From positions 1-39,851 of the forward strand of contig JAZNVU010000038.1 of the NCBI GenBank assembly GCA_045592985.1: a DNA stretch of 39,851 nt, read 5' to 3'. This DNA is from UMGS172 sp045592985 (GTDB lineage: Bacteria > Bacillota > Clostridia > Oscillospirales > Acutalibacteraceae). Each line of letters begins with the position of its first letter. Position 1 is the stretch's first letter. The notes beneath the pieces were generated by a model that worked only from the letters and a program-made list of their open reading frames with translations, had not been told where the DNA came from and searched no databases. Shown here one piece after another: positions 7,660-16,050 of this stretch. The translations under genes were made by a program, and so were the position numbers.

Positions 7660-8535
7660 ATGAAAAAACCAAGGCTTTCGGTTATCGAAAGGATTATGAA
7701 TATTGTTTTTACGGCTTTTGGGTTTACAGCAGTGATATTTGTTGCTTTTATAACACTTTATCTTGTGCTTGCTGGTCTGCCTGCCATAAAAGAAATTGGT
7801 TTTAAAGATTTTATTTTTGGCAAAACGTGGGCGCCCACTGCTGAAAATGCACAGTTTGGTATTTTGCCGTTTATACTGACTTCAGTTTACGGAACTATAT
7901 TTGCAGTTGCCATCGGTGTACCTATAGGTGTTATGTGTGCTGTGTATTTGTCAAAATTTGCTCCTCATAATGTAGCTTCGGCATTAGGCGTGGCTGTTGA
8001 TTTGTTGGCGGGTATTCCGTCGGTGGTTTACGGTATCGTTGGTTTGACAGTACTTGTTCCTGCTGTGAAAAAGGTTTTTAATCTGCCAGATGGTGCAAAT
8101 CTTTTTTCGGCAATAATAGTGTTGTCGGTAATGATACTTCCTTCGGTGATAAATGTGTCGGTCTCTGCTCTTAGGTCTGTGCCTAAAGAATATGAAGAAG
8201 CAAGTTTTGCTTTAGGTGCAAATAAGACCGAAACCGTTTTTAAGATTTTGGTTCCTTCTGCAAAAAATGGCATATCTGCAGCTATTATTTTAGGGGTTGG
8301 ACGTGCAATAGGTGAGTCAATGGCTGTTATGATGGTTGCAGGCAATGTGGCAAATATGCCTAGATTATTCGAAAGTGTCAGATTTTTAACAACTGCCATA
8401 GCATCAGAAATGTCGTATTCAGTTGGTCTTCAGCGAAGAGCGCTATTCTCTATAGCACTTGTGTTGTTTGTGTTTGTTTTTGCCATAAATATATTTCTGA
8501 CTTTTGTAATCAAAAGAAAGCGAGTTTTGAAATGA
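7660..8535 (+). CDS. pstC: Phosphate ABC transporter permease PstC
   Basis: A 291-residue inner-membrane permease with about six hydrophobic helices. The coupling loop region reads SALRSVPKEYEEASFALGANKTET, the standard EAA motif, followed by GRAIGESMAVMMVAGN. ATG 7660, 4 nt after the pstS stop, gives the usual short charged N-terminus (MKKPRLS). An in-frame GTG at 7633 would overlap pstS and add CGE-type residues untypical of the family, so I rejected it. Its stop overlaps the pstA start. Confidence 0.92.
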   Translation: MKKPRLSVIERIMNIVFTAFGFTAVIFVAFITLYLVLAGLPAIKEIGFKDFIFGKTWAPTAENAQFGILPFILTSVYGTIFAVAIGVPIGVMCAVYLSKFAPHNVASALGVAVDLLAGIPSVVYGIVGLTVLVPAVKKVFNLPDGANLFSAIIVLSVMILPSVINVSVSALRSVPKEYEEASFALGANKTETVFKILVPSAKNGISAAIILGVGRAIGESMAVMMVAGNVANMPRLFESVRFLTTAIASEMSYSVGLQRRALFSIALVLFVFVFAINIFLTFVIKRKRVLK

Positions 8536-9404
8536 AGAATATAAGATATGTAACATTGAGAAAATACAACAGCACTATATATAATGTGTTGATGTATGTA
8601 TCGGTTGCTGTCATGTTGTTTATTGCAGTGGGAATTGTATTTTATGTATTTTATCGAGGTCTGCCGCATATAAGTTGGAATTTATTAAGTAATGAACCGA
8701 GTATTCTATATGAACGTGACGGTATTTTGCCAAATATTCTTAATACTGTATATTTAATAATTTTTACGCTTTTTGTTGTTTTGCCTTTGGGCGTTGGGGC
8801 TGCTATATATCTTACTGAATATGCAAAATCCAAAAAGATAGTTGATTTTATTGAACTTGCAGCCGAAACACTGTCGGGAATACCTTCAATCATCTACGGA
8901 CTTGTCGGTCTATTGCTGTTTGTACAGATTTTTTCTCTCGGCACAAGCATTATAGCCGGTTCTTTAACTATGGTTATGGTAACTTTACCAACCGTTATGA
9001 GAACAACCGGAGAGAGTTTAAGGGCAGTTCCTAAAAGCTACCGTGAAGGGTCGTTTGCTTTAGGTGCAGGAAAGTGGTATATGATTCGTACTGTTGTTTT
9101 ACCTTCATCAATAGACGGTATCGTTACAGGTTGTATACTGACAGTGGGTAGATTGATAGGTGAAAGTGCGGCATTGATATTTACTGCCGGTATGGCTAAC
9201 AACATAATGAACATTTTTGAGGCTGTACAGAAAAACGGTTCAGGCTCTACGCTCTCGGTAGCACTTTATACCTATTCAAAAGAACGCGGAGAATTTGATA
9301 TTGCATATGCCATTGCGGTTATTCTTATAGTTCTGTCTATAGTGATAAGTATAGCAGCAAGATATACCGCAAAAAGAATTAAATGCTTGGATAAGGAGAA
9401 ATAA
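8532..9404 (+). CDS. pstA: Phosphate ABC transporter permease PstA
   Basis: A 290-residue permease, the PstC partner. About six membrane helices; EAA loop ESLRAVPKSYREGSFALGAGKW and GRLIGESAALIFTAG match PstA. ATG 8532 overlaps the pstC TGA (ATGA), implying translational coupling. The stop directly abuts the pstB ATG. Confidence 0.92.
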   Translation: MKNIRYVTLRKYNSTIYNVLMYVSVAVMLFIAVGIVFYVFYRGLPHISWNLLSNEPSILYERDGILPNILNTVYLIIFTLFVVLPLGVGAAIYLTEYAKSKKIVDFIELAAETLSGIPSIIYGLVGLLLFVQIFSLGTSIIAGSLTMVMVTLPTVMRTTGESLRAVPKSYREGSFALGAGKWYMIRTVVLPSSIDGIVTGCILTVGRLIGESAALIFTAGMANNIMNIFEAVQKNGSGSTLSVALYTYSKERGEFDIAYAIAVILIVLSIVISIAARYTAKRIKCLDKEK

Positions 9405-10154
9405 ATGTCTACCATTGAAGTTAGTTCGCTTGACCTGTTTTACGGTACATTTCAGGCATTGAAAAATATAAATATTACACTTGAAGAAAAAAAATGCGTT
9501 GCTCTGATAGGACCTTCGGGATGTGGCAAATCTACCTTTTTAAAGACACTTAACCGTATGAATGACCTGGTGCCAGATTGTAGAATAAACGGCAGAGTTT
9601 TAATTGATGGTCAAGATATATATGGAAATATTGATGTTAATGCCCTTAGACAAAGGGTCGGTATGGTTTTTCAAAAACCCAATCCTTTTCCAATGAGCAT
9701 TTATGATAATATAGCATATGGACCGAGGATACATGGAATTAAAAACCGAACAGTGTTAGACGGTTTAGTAAAAGATTCACTGCAAAAAGCAGCACTTTGG
9801 GATGAATGTAAGGATAGACTTAAAAAGAGCGCGTTGTCTTTAAGTGGTGGTCAGCAGCAACGCTTGTGTATTGCACGTGCGCTGGCAGTCCGTCCTGAAG
9901 CGTTACTCATGGATGAGCCCACAAGTGCTTTGGACCCTATTTCAACCTCAAGAATTGAGGAACTTATAATGGAACTTAAAACCCAGTACTCAATAATAAC
10001 TGTTACACACAACATGCAACAGGCTTCCAGAATCTCGGATAAAACGGCATTCTTTCTGATGGGTGAAATAGTAGAATTTGACGACACTAAAAAAATGTTT
10101 GAACAACCAAACGATGAACGAACCAAGGCATATATATCAGGCAGGTTTGGGTGA
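9405..10154 (+). CDS. pstB: Phosphate ABC transporter ATPase PstB
   Basis: A 249-residue cytoplasmic ATPase driving Pi import. Walker A GPSGCGKST (36-44), Q-loop VFQKPNPFPMSI, ABC signature LSGGQQQR, Walker B LLMDEPTSALDP and H-loop TVTHNMQQA are all intact, and the sequence ends in GRFG as most PstB proteins do. AAGGAG lies inside the end of pstA. No phoU follows, which is unusual for a pst operon; the PhoU-like domain on the Na/Pi cotransporter may serve instead (inference). Confidence 0.95.
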   Translation: MSTIEVSSLDLFYGTFQALKNINITLEEKKCVALIGPSGCGKSTFLKTLNRMNDLVPDCRINGRVLIDGQDIYGNIDVNALRQRVGMVFQKPNPFPMSIYDNIAYGPRIHGIKNRTVLDGLVKDSLQKAALWDECKDRLKKSALSLSGGQQQRLCIARALAVRPEALLMDEPTSALDPISTSRIEELIMELKTQYSIITVTHNMQQASRISDKTAFFLMGEIVEFDDTKKMFEQPNDERTKAYISGRFG

Positions 10155-10169
10155 TATAACCTTTTGCCG

Positions 10170-10205
10170 TTGACAGAAATCAAAAATGTGATAGAATAGT
10201 CACAT
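10170..10205 (+). promoter_or_regulatory. Promoter with overlapping inverted repeat, phospholipase-like gene
   Basis: TTGACA (10170-10175), 16-nt spacer, TAGAAT (10192-10197). ATGTGA (10186-10191) and TCACAT (10200-10205) form a perfect inverted repeat with 8-nt spacing over the -10, so a repressor site is possible. Confidence 0.55.
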
Positions 10206-10230
10206 AGTTTTTTGGTTTGGAGTTGGTTAT

Positions 10231-10842
10231 ATGCCGGGTGCTGTTACACATTTGAAAGCTGCTCATGTCTTTTTGGAAATAACAGGGATTCCACTTAATC
10301 AGCCGTTGTTTTTTCTAGGCTCTGTTTCTCCCGATTCTGTTAACATTAACGGACATGCGCCCAAATCAGTGCGTTGGCCGGCACATTTGAGAGATGCCGA
10401 CCTTGCGGTGTGGGAATGTAACGCTAAAAAGTTTTACGAAGAAAACAGTGGTAAGGTTAATGAATCGTATCTATTAGGGTATATAATGCATATTATTACC
10501 GACATAGTATGGGATAGAGAGTATGACGGGCCGCTATTTGCAGTGATGTATAAAAACGGTGTACCAAAAGACGAATTAAAGAAATCAAGATGGCGAGAAA
10601 TTGACGGCTATGAATTAAGACAGAAGAATACCGACTGGCTTAAGAATGCTCTTGAAAATTTAAAACAGGCAGAGGTTGTAAACATCGGTACACTTCTTTG
10701 TGAGGACATTTCTGTCTGGCGCGGAAAAATTTTAGAGAAAAAGTACGATAATGATATAGTATCAAGGTACATAAACGACGATTTAATGGACTCATTCTTT
10801 GAGTCTGTATGCGAAAATATGCTCAGAATCATTAAAATTTGA
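10231..10842 (+). CDS. Zinc-dependent phospholipase C family protein
   Basis: A 203-residue protein resembling the zinc-dependent phospholipase C family. Potential ligands are spaced as in that family: H7 in the N-terminal PGAVTHLKA, D35 (SPDS), H52 (PAHLR) and H87/D91 in LLGYIMHIITDIVWD. No signal peptide, so probably cytoplasmic or a small housekeeping hydrolase. ATG 10231 follows GGAGTTGG. Own promoter and terminator; not obviously part of the pst operon. Real substrate unknown; many small members are annotated only by this domain. Confidence 0.7.
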   Translation: MPGAVTHLKAAHVFLEITGIPLNQPLFFLGSVSPDSVNINGHAPKSVRWPAHLRDADLAVWECNAKKFYEENSGKVNESYLLGYIMHIITDIVWDREYDGPLFAVMYKNGVPKDELKKSRWREIDGYELRQKNTDWLKNALENLKQAEVVNIGTLLCEDISVWRGKILEKKYDNDIVSRYINDDLMDSFFESVCENMLRIIKI

Positions 10843-10890
10843 CCTAAATTATATGTTTTTGGTTGATTTTTTATTCTGATTTTATGTTTC

Positions 10891-10936
10891 AAAAGGCTGT
10901 TTTATGGGATTTACTCCTTAAAAACGGCCTTTTTTG
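10891..10936 (+). terminator. Terminator after the phospholipase-like gene
   Basis: 13-bp stem (10891-10903 with 10921-10933, one G-T pair) and a T run. The left arm also begins with A residues, so it may act on both strands. Confidence 0.8.
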
Positions 10937-10939
10937 CAT

Positions 10940-11140
10940 CTTTTTTAATTAAAAAGGCTAAAAAAACGTGCAATTGTGAATAAACACCACAAAAAATTGT
11001 AGAGTTGCACAAGAATTTTTATTTACTAAAGTGATAAAAATGAGGTTAAAACGCAAAAATTACAATCTTGTAACCACTTTTTTACCTTAATTTGGAAAAC
11101 AATTTCGTCGAATTGCACAATCGTTATCCACAATAGGGGG
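10940..11140. promoter_or_regulatory. AT-rich intergenic region with DnaA boxes
   Basis: Gene-free. It holds TTATTCACA on the minus strand (10983-10975), TTATCCACA on the plus strand (11124-11132), both perfect matches to DnaA box TTATNCACA, the palindrome TTACAA-TC-TTGTAA (11060-11073) and repeated TTGCAC words (10973-10968 minus, 11005 and 11113 plus). It could be a DnaA-responsive control region; no dnaA or dnaN is nearby, so I do not call it oriC. Confidence 0.4.
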
Positions 11141-11168
11141 TTGACTTATTTCGTATTTTGCTTATAAT
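11141..11168 (+). promoter_or_regulatory. Sigma-A promoter for the 3D-domain protein
   Basis: TTGACT (11141-11146), 16-nt spacer, TATAAT (11163-11168). A perfect DnaA box ends 9 nt before the -35. Confidence 0.7.
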
Positions 11169-11231
11169 GGATATCGCTGTCCCCAAAAGACGGCAACATA
11201 TTTCTCGATTATATATTGATAGGAGAGTTTT

Positions 11232-12263
11232 ATGCGCAATAATTTCAGAAAGGTAATGTCATCGGTTTCGCGTACTGTTTTCAGCAAATCTGTGTTGAGA
11301 GTTGTACTTGCCATTGTTTCCATCATTGCTCTTTCGGCTACCTTTACAAGCCTTGAAGAGTTTGTAGTGGTTGATGGCAGCAAAACCTATTATGTTACTG
11401 CTTATGCCGATAATGCTGATGATGTTCTCGGCATGGTCGGAGTAGATGTAGAAAGCGAAGACGTTATTGACACTGTTCATAATGACGGTACAACTTATAT
11501 TACTATTGATCGTTTAGGTCTCCAGCAAGAAATTGATTCGTTGTCTATTCGTTTTAATGAGATTGCAGGCGGTACGGTTGATGATCTCAGTGATGCTTTT
11601 AACAACGTTAATGCTGAGGTTAAGGATAAAGTTGAGTATGTCTATAAGACAGTAAAGAGTACAATTAAGTTTGGTTACAAAACTGTTTACAGTGACAAGT
11701 TGGATCGCGGGTATACCAAAACTACCAAAGGTAAAAACGGTGAAAAGCAAACTGTTTACGTTACCAAAATCGTTAACGGCGTTGAAGTTGAAACCACTGT
11801 TTATAGTGAAAAAATAACAGTTAAACCGGTTGACCAGGTTGAAACCATTGGTACTAAGTATGAACTTAAAAATCCCACCGCTGTTAAGACCAGTTATGAT
11901 GTTAAATCTATTTCGGTTCTTAAGCCTGATAAACCAATTGAACTTGACGCAAAAAATAATCCCGTAAGTTTTAAGAAGATTATTACCGGTAAAGCAACAG
12001 CTTACTGCAAGGGAACAACTTGTGCTACCGGCGTAAAAGCAAAACCGGGATACGTTGCGGTTGACCCAAGGGAGATTCCTTACGGAACAAAACTTTACAT
12101 TGTTTCGGCTGACGGTAAGTATCACTACGGCTACGCTATTGCGGCCGATACCGGCGGATTTGCCAAAAATCCCAATAGTAATATTACAGTTGACCTCCGA
12201 TTTAACACCTATAATGAGTGTATAAAATTCGGCAGACGTAATATTATAATCTACGTTCTCTAA
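11232..12263 (+). CDS. YabE-like G5 and 3D domain cell-wall protein
   Basis: A 343-residue exported, probably membrane-anchored wall-active protein. One hydrophobic segment (about 20-40), a single DUF348-like stretch (about 44-75), a helical linker (95-135), a G5 domain (about 136-208, ending EKITVKPVDQVETIGTK) and a C-terminal 3D domain (about 250-343). The three aspartates naming the 3D domain are D278 (VDPREIP), D306 (ADTGG) and D321 (VDLRF). Resembles B. subtilis YabE, a putative lytic transglycosylase related to resuscitation factors, but with fewer DUF348 copies. ATG 11232 follows AGGAG. Activity is inferred from domains. Confidence 0.85.
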   Translation: MRNNFRKVMSSVSRTVFSKSVLRVVLAIVSIIALSATFTSLEEFVVVDGSKTYYVTAYADNADDVLGMVGVDVESEDVIDTVHNDGTTYITIDRLGLQQEIDSLSIRFNEIAGGTVDDLSDAFNNVNAEVKDKVEYVYKTVKSTIKFGYKTVYSDKLDRGYTKTTKGKNGEKQTVYVTKIVNGVEVETTVYSEKITVKPVDQVETIGTKYELKNPTAVKTSYDVKSISVLKPDKPIELDAKNNPVSFKKIITGKATAYCKGTTCATGVKAKPGYVAVDPREIPYGTKLYIVSADGKYHYGYAIAADTGGFAKNPNSNITVDLRFNTYNECIKFGRRNIIIYVL

Positions 12264-12268
12264 AATTT

Positions 12269-12304
12269 CCCACCCGAATCTTCTGGTTTGGGTGGGCGTT
12301 TTAA
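12269..12304 (+). terminator. Terminator after the 3D-domain protein
   Basis: CCCACCC (12269-12275) pairs with GGGTGGG (12290-12296), then CGTTTT. It starts 5 nt after the stop. Confidence 0.75.
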
Positions 12305-12322
12305 ATTTTTGGGGTGATTTAT

Positions 12323-12724
12323 TTGTCTAAAAAACCAAATATTATTGAGAAACTCATATTTTTCGGTGTGTTTCTTGTATTTGCGGGTCTTATAGTTGCT
12401 TATTCGTTGTATCAGACGCCAAGAAAGGTTAAAGATGCTGATGATATTACGAGTTTTCAGTATAATACTTCTTCAAAATCTCAGGTCTTAGATAGTGAGC
12501 CAGAAAGTGAAGAACTTGTTGGTTTGATAAATATAAATACTGCAACAGCCGACGAACTGATAGCCTTGCCCGGTATTGGTCCTAAAAAGGCCGAGACAAT
12601 TGTAAAATACCGTGAGGAAAATGGTTATTTTAAAGATGCCAACGACCTTCTTGACGTTAGTGGCATTGGTGAAGCTACTTTGGAAAAAATTAAACATTTA
12701 TTGTCTTTTGAAGTAAATGAGTAA
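12323..12724 (+). CDS. ComEA-like helix-hairpin-helix protein
   Basis: About 133 residues: one N-terminal membrane helix (about 10-30), an acidic linker and two helix-hairpin-helix motifs at the C-terminus (LININTATADELIALPGIG and VSGIGEATLEKI). This is the DNA-binding end of ComEA, which captures DNA in natural transformation. The SLBB domain found in many longer ComEA proteins is absent. TTG at 12323, 6 nt after GGGGTG, gives MSKKPNII; a GTG at 12314 lies inside that ribosome site and is less likely. No other competence genes in the window, so DNA uptake is only a possibility. Confidence 0.75.
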   Translation: MSKKPNIIEKLIFFGVFLVFAGLIVAYSLYQTPRKVKDADDITSFQYNTSSKSQVLDSEPESEELVGLININTATADELIALPGIGPKKAETIVKYREENGYFKDANDLLDVSGIGEATLEKIKHLLSFEVNE

Positions 12725-12770
12725 AAAAACAGTACACGCTACATGACTTGTGTAACGTGTACTGTTTTTT
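12724..12770. terminator. Bidirectional terminator between the ComEA-like gene and ychF
   Basis: Perfect 15-bp stem (12724-12738 with 12756-12770), with further TACA/TGTA pairing inside. A run at the left foot and T run at the right suit both converging genes. Confidence 0.9.
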
Positions 12771-12779
12771 ATATTTGAT

Positions 12780-13886
12780 TTAAACATTGAAAAGGAAGTG
12801 TACAATGTCGCCGTCTTTCATGATATATTCTTTTCCTTCGCTTCGAACTAAGCCTTTTTCACGTGCTGCTATAAGTGCTTTGTCATCGTTCCCGCAAGCA
12901 ATAAGGTCATCGTACGCTACAACCTCGGCACGGATGAAGCCTTTCTCAAAGTCGGTGTGAATCTTACCCGCAGCCTGAGGGGCTTTGGTGCCTTTTTTAA
13001 TTGTCCAAGCTCTGACTTCAGGCTGACCTGCGGTGAGGTAGGAAATAAGACCTAAAAGGGAATAACAGGTTCTGATAAGACGGTCTAACCCTGAACTTTC
13101 AAGCCCCAAGTCTTCTAAGAATACAGCCTTTTCGTCGGCGTCCATTTCAGCAATGTCAGCTTCTAAAGATGCACAAATTGGAAGGGTTTCGGCTCCTTCA
13201 AGTTCAGCCTGCTTTTTGACTATATTATAGCGTTCGTTGGTTTCAATTCCGCCCTGGAAATCCTCTTCACTCATGTTGCAGGCGTAGATTACAGGTTTTG
13301 AAGTAAGCAACTCAATTGTTGAAAGAATGTCTGCTTCATTTTCATCAACTTCAACGGAACGGGCAGTTTTTCCTGCCTCAAGTTCAGAAATAAGACGCTT
13401 TATAAAGTCGACCTCAGATTGATAGGACTTGTCACCCTTGAGAGCCTTATTTGCCTTATCAAGACGTCTCTCCAAAATTTCAAGGTCGGAAAGAATCAGT
13501 TCAAGATTTATGGTTTCAATATCGCGAAGCGGGTCAACCGAGCCTTCAACATGAATTATATCGTCGTTTTCGAAGCAACGAACGACGTGAACAATTGCAT
13601 CGACTTCGCGGATGTGTGACAAGAATTTGTTACCCAAACCTTCACCTTTCGAAGCGCCTTTTACAAGACCCGCGATGTCAACAAACTCAATAACTGCAGG
13701 TGTAAATTTTTGAGGATTGTACATCTCAGCCAACTTGTCCAACCTTTTATCCGGTACAGAAACCATACCGACGTTTGGCTCGATAGTGCAGAAGGGGTAG
13801 TTGGCACTTTGAGCACCTGCATTGGTTATAGCGTTAAAAAGAGTGGATTTCCCTACATTGGGAAGTCCCACGATACCTAGTTTCAT
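12780..13886 (-). CDS. ychF: Redox-regulated ATPase YchF (Obg family)
   Basis: A 368-residue ribosome-associated P-loop ATPase. G1 is GLPNVGKSTLF near the N-terminus, G3 DIAGLVKGASKGEGLGNKFL, and the usual NKxD is NMSE, the change that moves YchF from GTP to ATP specificity. A coiled insertion follows and the C-terminus is a TGS domain (RAWTIKKGTKAPQAAGKIHTD onwards). Normal full length. ATG 13886 follows GGAGTG. Transcribed alone, convergent to the ComEA-like gene and divergent from hprK. Confidence 0.95.
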   Translation of the reverse strand: MKLGIVGLPNVGKSTLFNAITNAGAQSANYPFCTIEPNVGMVSVPDKRLDKLAEMYNPQKFTPAVIEFVDIAGLVKGASKGEGLGNKFLSHIREVDAIVHVVRCFENDDIIHVEGSVDPLRDIETINLELILSDLEILERRLDKANKALKGDKSYQSEVDFIKRLISELEAGKTARSVEVDENEADILSTIELLTSKPVIYACNMSEEDFQGGIETNERYNIVKKQAELEGAETLPICASLEADIAEMDADEKAVFLEDLGLESSGLDRLIRTCYSLLGLISYLTAGQPEVRAWTIKKGTKAPQAAGKIHTDFEKGFIRAEVVAYDDLIACGNDDKALIAAREKGLVRSEGKEYIMKDGDIVHFLFNV

Positions 13887-13920
13887 ATTTTTTCACTCCG
13901 AATAAGTATTTTACTGTTAG

Positions 13921-13949
13921 ATTATATATTCTTTTTAACGTTATTTCAA
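13921..13949 (-). promoter_or_regulatory. Sigma-A promoter for ychF
   Basis: On the minus strand TTGAAA (13949-13944), 17-nt spacer, TATAAT (13926-13921). Confidence 0.7.
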
Positions 13950-13989
13950 GGATATATTTATTTTTTTGTAAAATATATTAAATTTACTC

Positions 13990-14018
13990 TTTAAAAACGG
14001 CAAATTGTATTGTATAAT
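13990..14018 (+). promoter_or_regulatory. Promoter for the hprK operon
   Basis: TATAAT (14013-14018) with a weak -35 TTTAAA at 13990-13995 (17-nt spacer), 60 nt before the hprK start. Confidence 0.45.
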
Positions 14019-14077
14019 AATTTTGAATTATCAGTGGTAGTATGTTCTGCCGATAAAAGAAAGGGGATTTAAAGGAT

Positions 14078-15040
14078 TTGAGTTCACCATATTCAGTATC
14101 TCTTGCAAAGATAATCAAAAATTTTAAGTTGGAAACGGTTTTTTTGCCTGCACCTGCCGAGAATATTTATATATCAAACGTTGAGGTTAACCGACCCGGT
14201 CTGCAGTTCGGCGGATATTATGAGTTTTTTGATAACGGAAGGATTCAGATTATTGGCAAATCTGAAGAAGCATATCTCAATCAGTTTCCTGAGAAAGAGT
14301 ATCTTAAAAGAGTAGACGACTTCTTTGCAACAAAGCCTGCTGCTGTTATTATATCGCGTAATCTTCCTGTTACTGATACAGTGAAAACAGCTTCTGAGAC
14401 TTACGGTGTTCCTCTTTTGAGGACGGCTGATGCCACTTCGGATTTCATGTCATCGCTCATATCGTTCCTTAATGTTGAACTTGCACCAAGGGTCACACGT
14501 CACGGCGTTTTGGTTGAGGTTTACGGTGAGGGTCTTCTGATTGTTGGTGAAAGCGGCGTAGGTAAAAGTGAGACTGCTATTGAGCTCGTTAAACGCGGTC
14601 ATCGTCTTATTGCTGATGATGCCGTTGAAATACGCAGAGTATCCTCACGTTCGCTTGTTGGTTCTGCTCCCGAAAATATACGTCATTTCATCGAACTTCG
14701 CGGCATAGGAATTATTAACGCACGTCGCATATTCGGTGTTGGAGCTGTTAATCTTACCGCAAAAATCGACCTTGTGATTAATCTTGAACAATGGAACTCT
14801 GAAAAGGTATATGACCGAATGGGATTGGAGGAGCAAACGACCGAAATACTTGATAATAAAGTTCCGTCGGTTACTATCCCTGTTAAACCCGGTAGAAACC
14901 TTGCTGTTATTATTGAGGTTGCCGCTATGAATAACCGTCAGAAAAAAATGGGATATAATGCGGCGCACGAGCTGTTAAAACGTCTTGGTATGATGGATGA
15001 TGTACCGAGCGACAAAGAGGATAACGATATATTTTTCTAA
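14078..15040 (+). CDS. hprK: HPr kinase/phosphorylase
   Basis: A 320-residue bifunctional enzyme that phosphorylates HPr on serine and reverses it, the main switch of carbon catabolite control in Firmicutes. N-terminal domain about 1-130; conserved H142; Walker A GESGVGKS (157-164); family signature ELRGIGIIN (207-214), then the C-terminal helices. The TTG at 14078 is the only start that gives the full N-terminus (MSSPYSVSLAKII); AAGGGG lies 11 nt upstream. First gene of hprK-glk-murB-rapZ-whiA-dnaE. Confidence 0.95.
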   Translation: MSSPYSVSLAKIIKNFKLETVFLPAPAENIYISNVEVNRPGLQFGGYYEFFDNGRIQIIGKSEEAYLNQFPEKEYLKRVDDFFATKPAAVIISRNLPVTDTVKTASETYGVPLLRTADATSDFMSSLISFLNVELAPRVTRHGVLVEVYGEGLLIVGESGVGKSETAIELVKRGHRLIADDAVEIRRVSSRSLVGSAPENIRHFIELRGIGIINARRIFGVGAVNLTAKIDLVINLEQWNSEKVYDRMGLEEQTTEILDNKVPSVTIPVKPGRNLAVIIEVAAMNNRQKKMGYNAAHELLKRLGMMDDVPSDKEDNDIFF

Positions 15041-15059
15041 CACAAAGGAGAGTTAAATT

Positions 15060-16016
15060 ATGTATTTTTTAGGAATTGATCTTGGAGGAACTAATATTGC
15101 TGCCGCCGTTGTTGACGAAAATTTTAATATAATAGGCAAGGGCAAAGTGAAAACCAATTGTCCGCGTCCTGCCGACCAAATTGCCGACAGCATGTATGAA
15201 GCCGGTATGATGGCTATTGAAAATGCAGGTCTTAAACTTGAAGATATTTATGAAGTCGGTGTTGGCGCACCCGGTAGCGTAAACCCCAAAACCGGTATGA
15301 TTTGCTATTCAAACAACCTTGATTTTGTTAATACTCCCTTAGGCCCCATGCTTGAGGAACGTTTTGGACGTAAAGTCTTTCTTGAAAACGACGCGAATGC
15401 CGCAGCGTTAGGCGAGCTTATGGCAGGTGCAGGTAAAGGCTGTGACCAGTTTATTGCCATCACACTTGGAACAGGTGTAGGAGGCGGTGTTATCATGAAC
15501 GGTAACATCTTGTCGGGTTCCAACTCGGCAGGTGGCGAACTTGGTCATATTGTTATAGTTAAAGATGGCGAAGATTGTTCTTGCGGACGAAAAGGATGCT
15601 GGGAAGCTTATGCTTCGGCTACGGGACTTATTCGTCAGACTAAAGCCGCAATGCTCAAAGATAAACAGAGCAAAATGTGGGAACTTGTAGGTGGCAATAT
15701 TGACGTTGTCAGTGGCAGAACAGCTTTTGACGGCATGCGTGCTTCGGATAAAACAGCATGTGAAGTTGTTAAGCAGTATTGTGATTATGTTGCTTGCGGT
15801 CTTACTGATATTATAAACATTTTCCAGCCTGAGGTTATTTGTATCGGTGGCGGTATTTCCAAAGAGGGTGAGACACTTGTAGCACCTATCAGAGAGTATG
15901 TTGAGAGAGAAAGATATTCTAAGAATGTTGAAAAACAGACCATAATAACCACTGCAAAACTCGGAAACGATGCCGGTATTATCGGTGCCGCTTTCCTTGG
16001 TGATATTTATAGATGA
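15060..16016 (+). CDS. glk: ROK-family glucokinase
   Basis: A 318-residue cytoplasmic sugar kinase, probably glucose to glucose-6-phosphate. ATP-binding DLGGTNIAAAVVD (7-19), catalytic D111 in LENDANAAALGE, and the ROK zinc site H163 with C173, C175 and C180 (CSCGRKGCWE). ATG 15060 follows AAAGGAGAG, 19 nt after hprK. Its presence between hprK and murB puts sugar entry beside carbon-control signalling. Other ROK kinases (N-acetylmannosamine, fructose) are possible; glucose is favoured by overall match. Confidence 0.88.
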   Translation: MYFLGIDLGGTNIAAAVVDENFNIIGKGKVKTNCPRPADQIADSMYEAGMMAIENAGLKLEDIYEVGVGAPGSVNPKTGMICYSNNLDFVNTPLGPMLEERFGRKVFLENDANAAALGELMAGAGKGCDQFIAITLGTGVGGGVIMNGNILSGSNSAGGELGHIVIVKDGEDCSCGRKGCWEAYASATGLIRQTKAAMLKDKQSKMWELVGGNIDVVSGRTAFDGMRASDKTACEVVKQYCDYVACGLTDIINIFQPEVICIGGGISKEGETLVAPIREYVERERYSKNVEKQTIITTAKLGNDAGIIGAAFLGDIYR

Positions 16017-16050
16017 TTTTTTGTAATTGAGTTTTAAGGAGGTGACCGTC

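Noticed and set aside
10186..10205. CRP binding site
   Set aside because: Half-sites resemble TGTGA/TCACA but the spacer is 8 rather than 6, and Clostridia usually lack classical cAMP-CRP control.
10940..11140. Replication origin oriC
   Set aside because: Only two DnaA boxes and no dnaA, dnaN, rpmH or gidA nearby; a regulatory role is the more cautious reading.
11514..12125. 203-codon minus-strand open frame inside the 3D-domain gene
   Set aside because: Low-complexity Asn/Phe-rich antisense translation of the G5 region.
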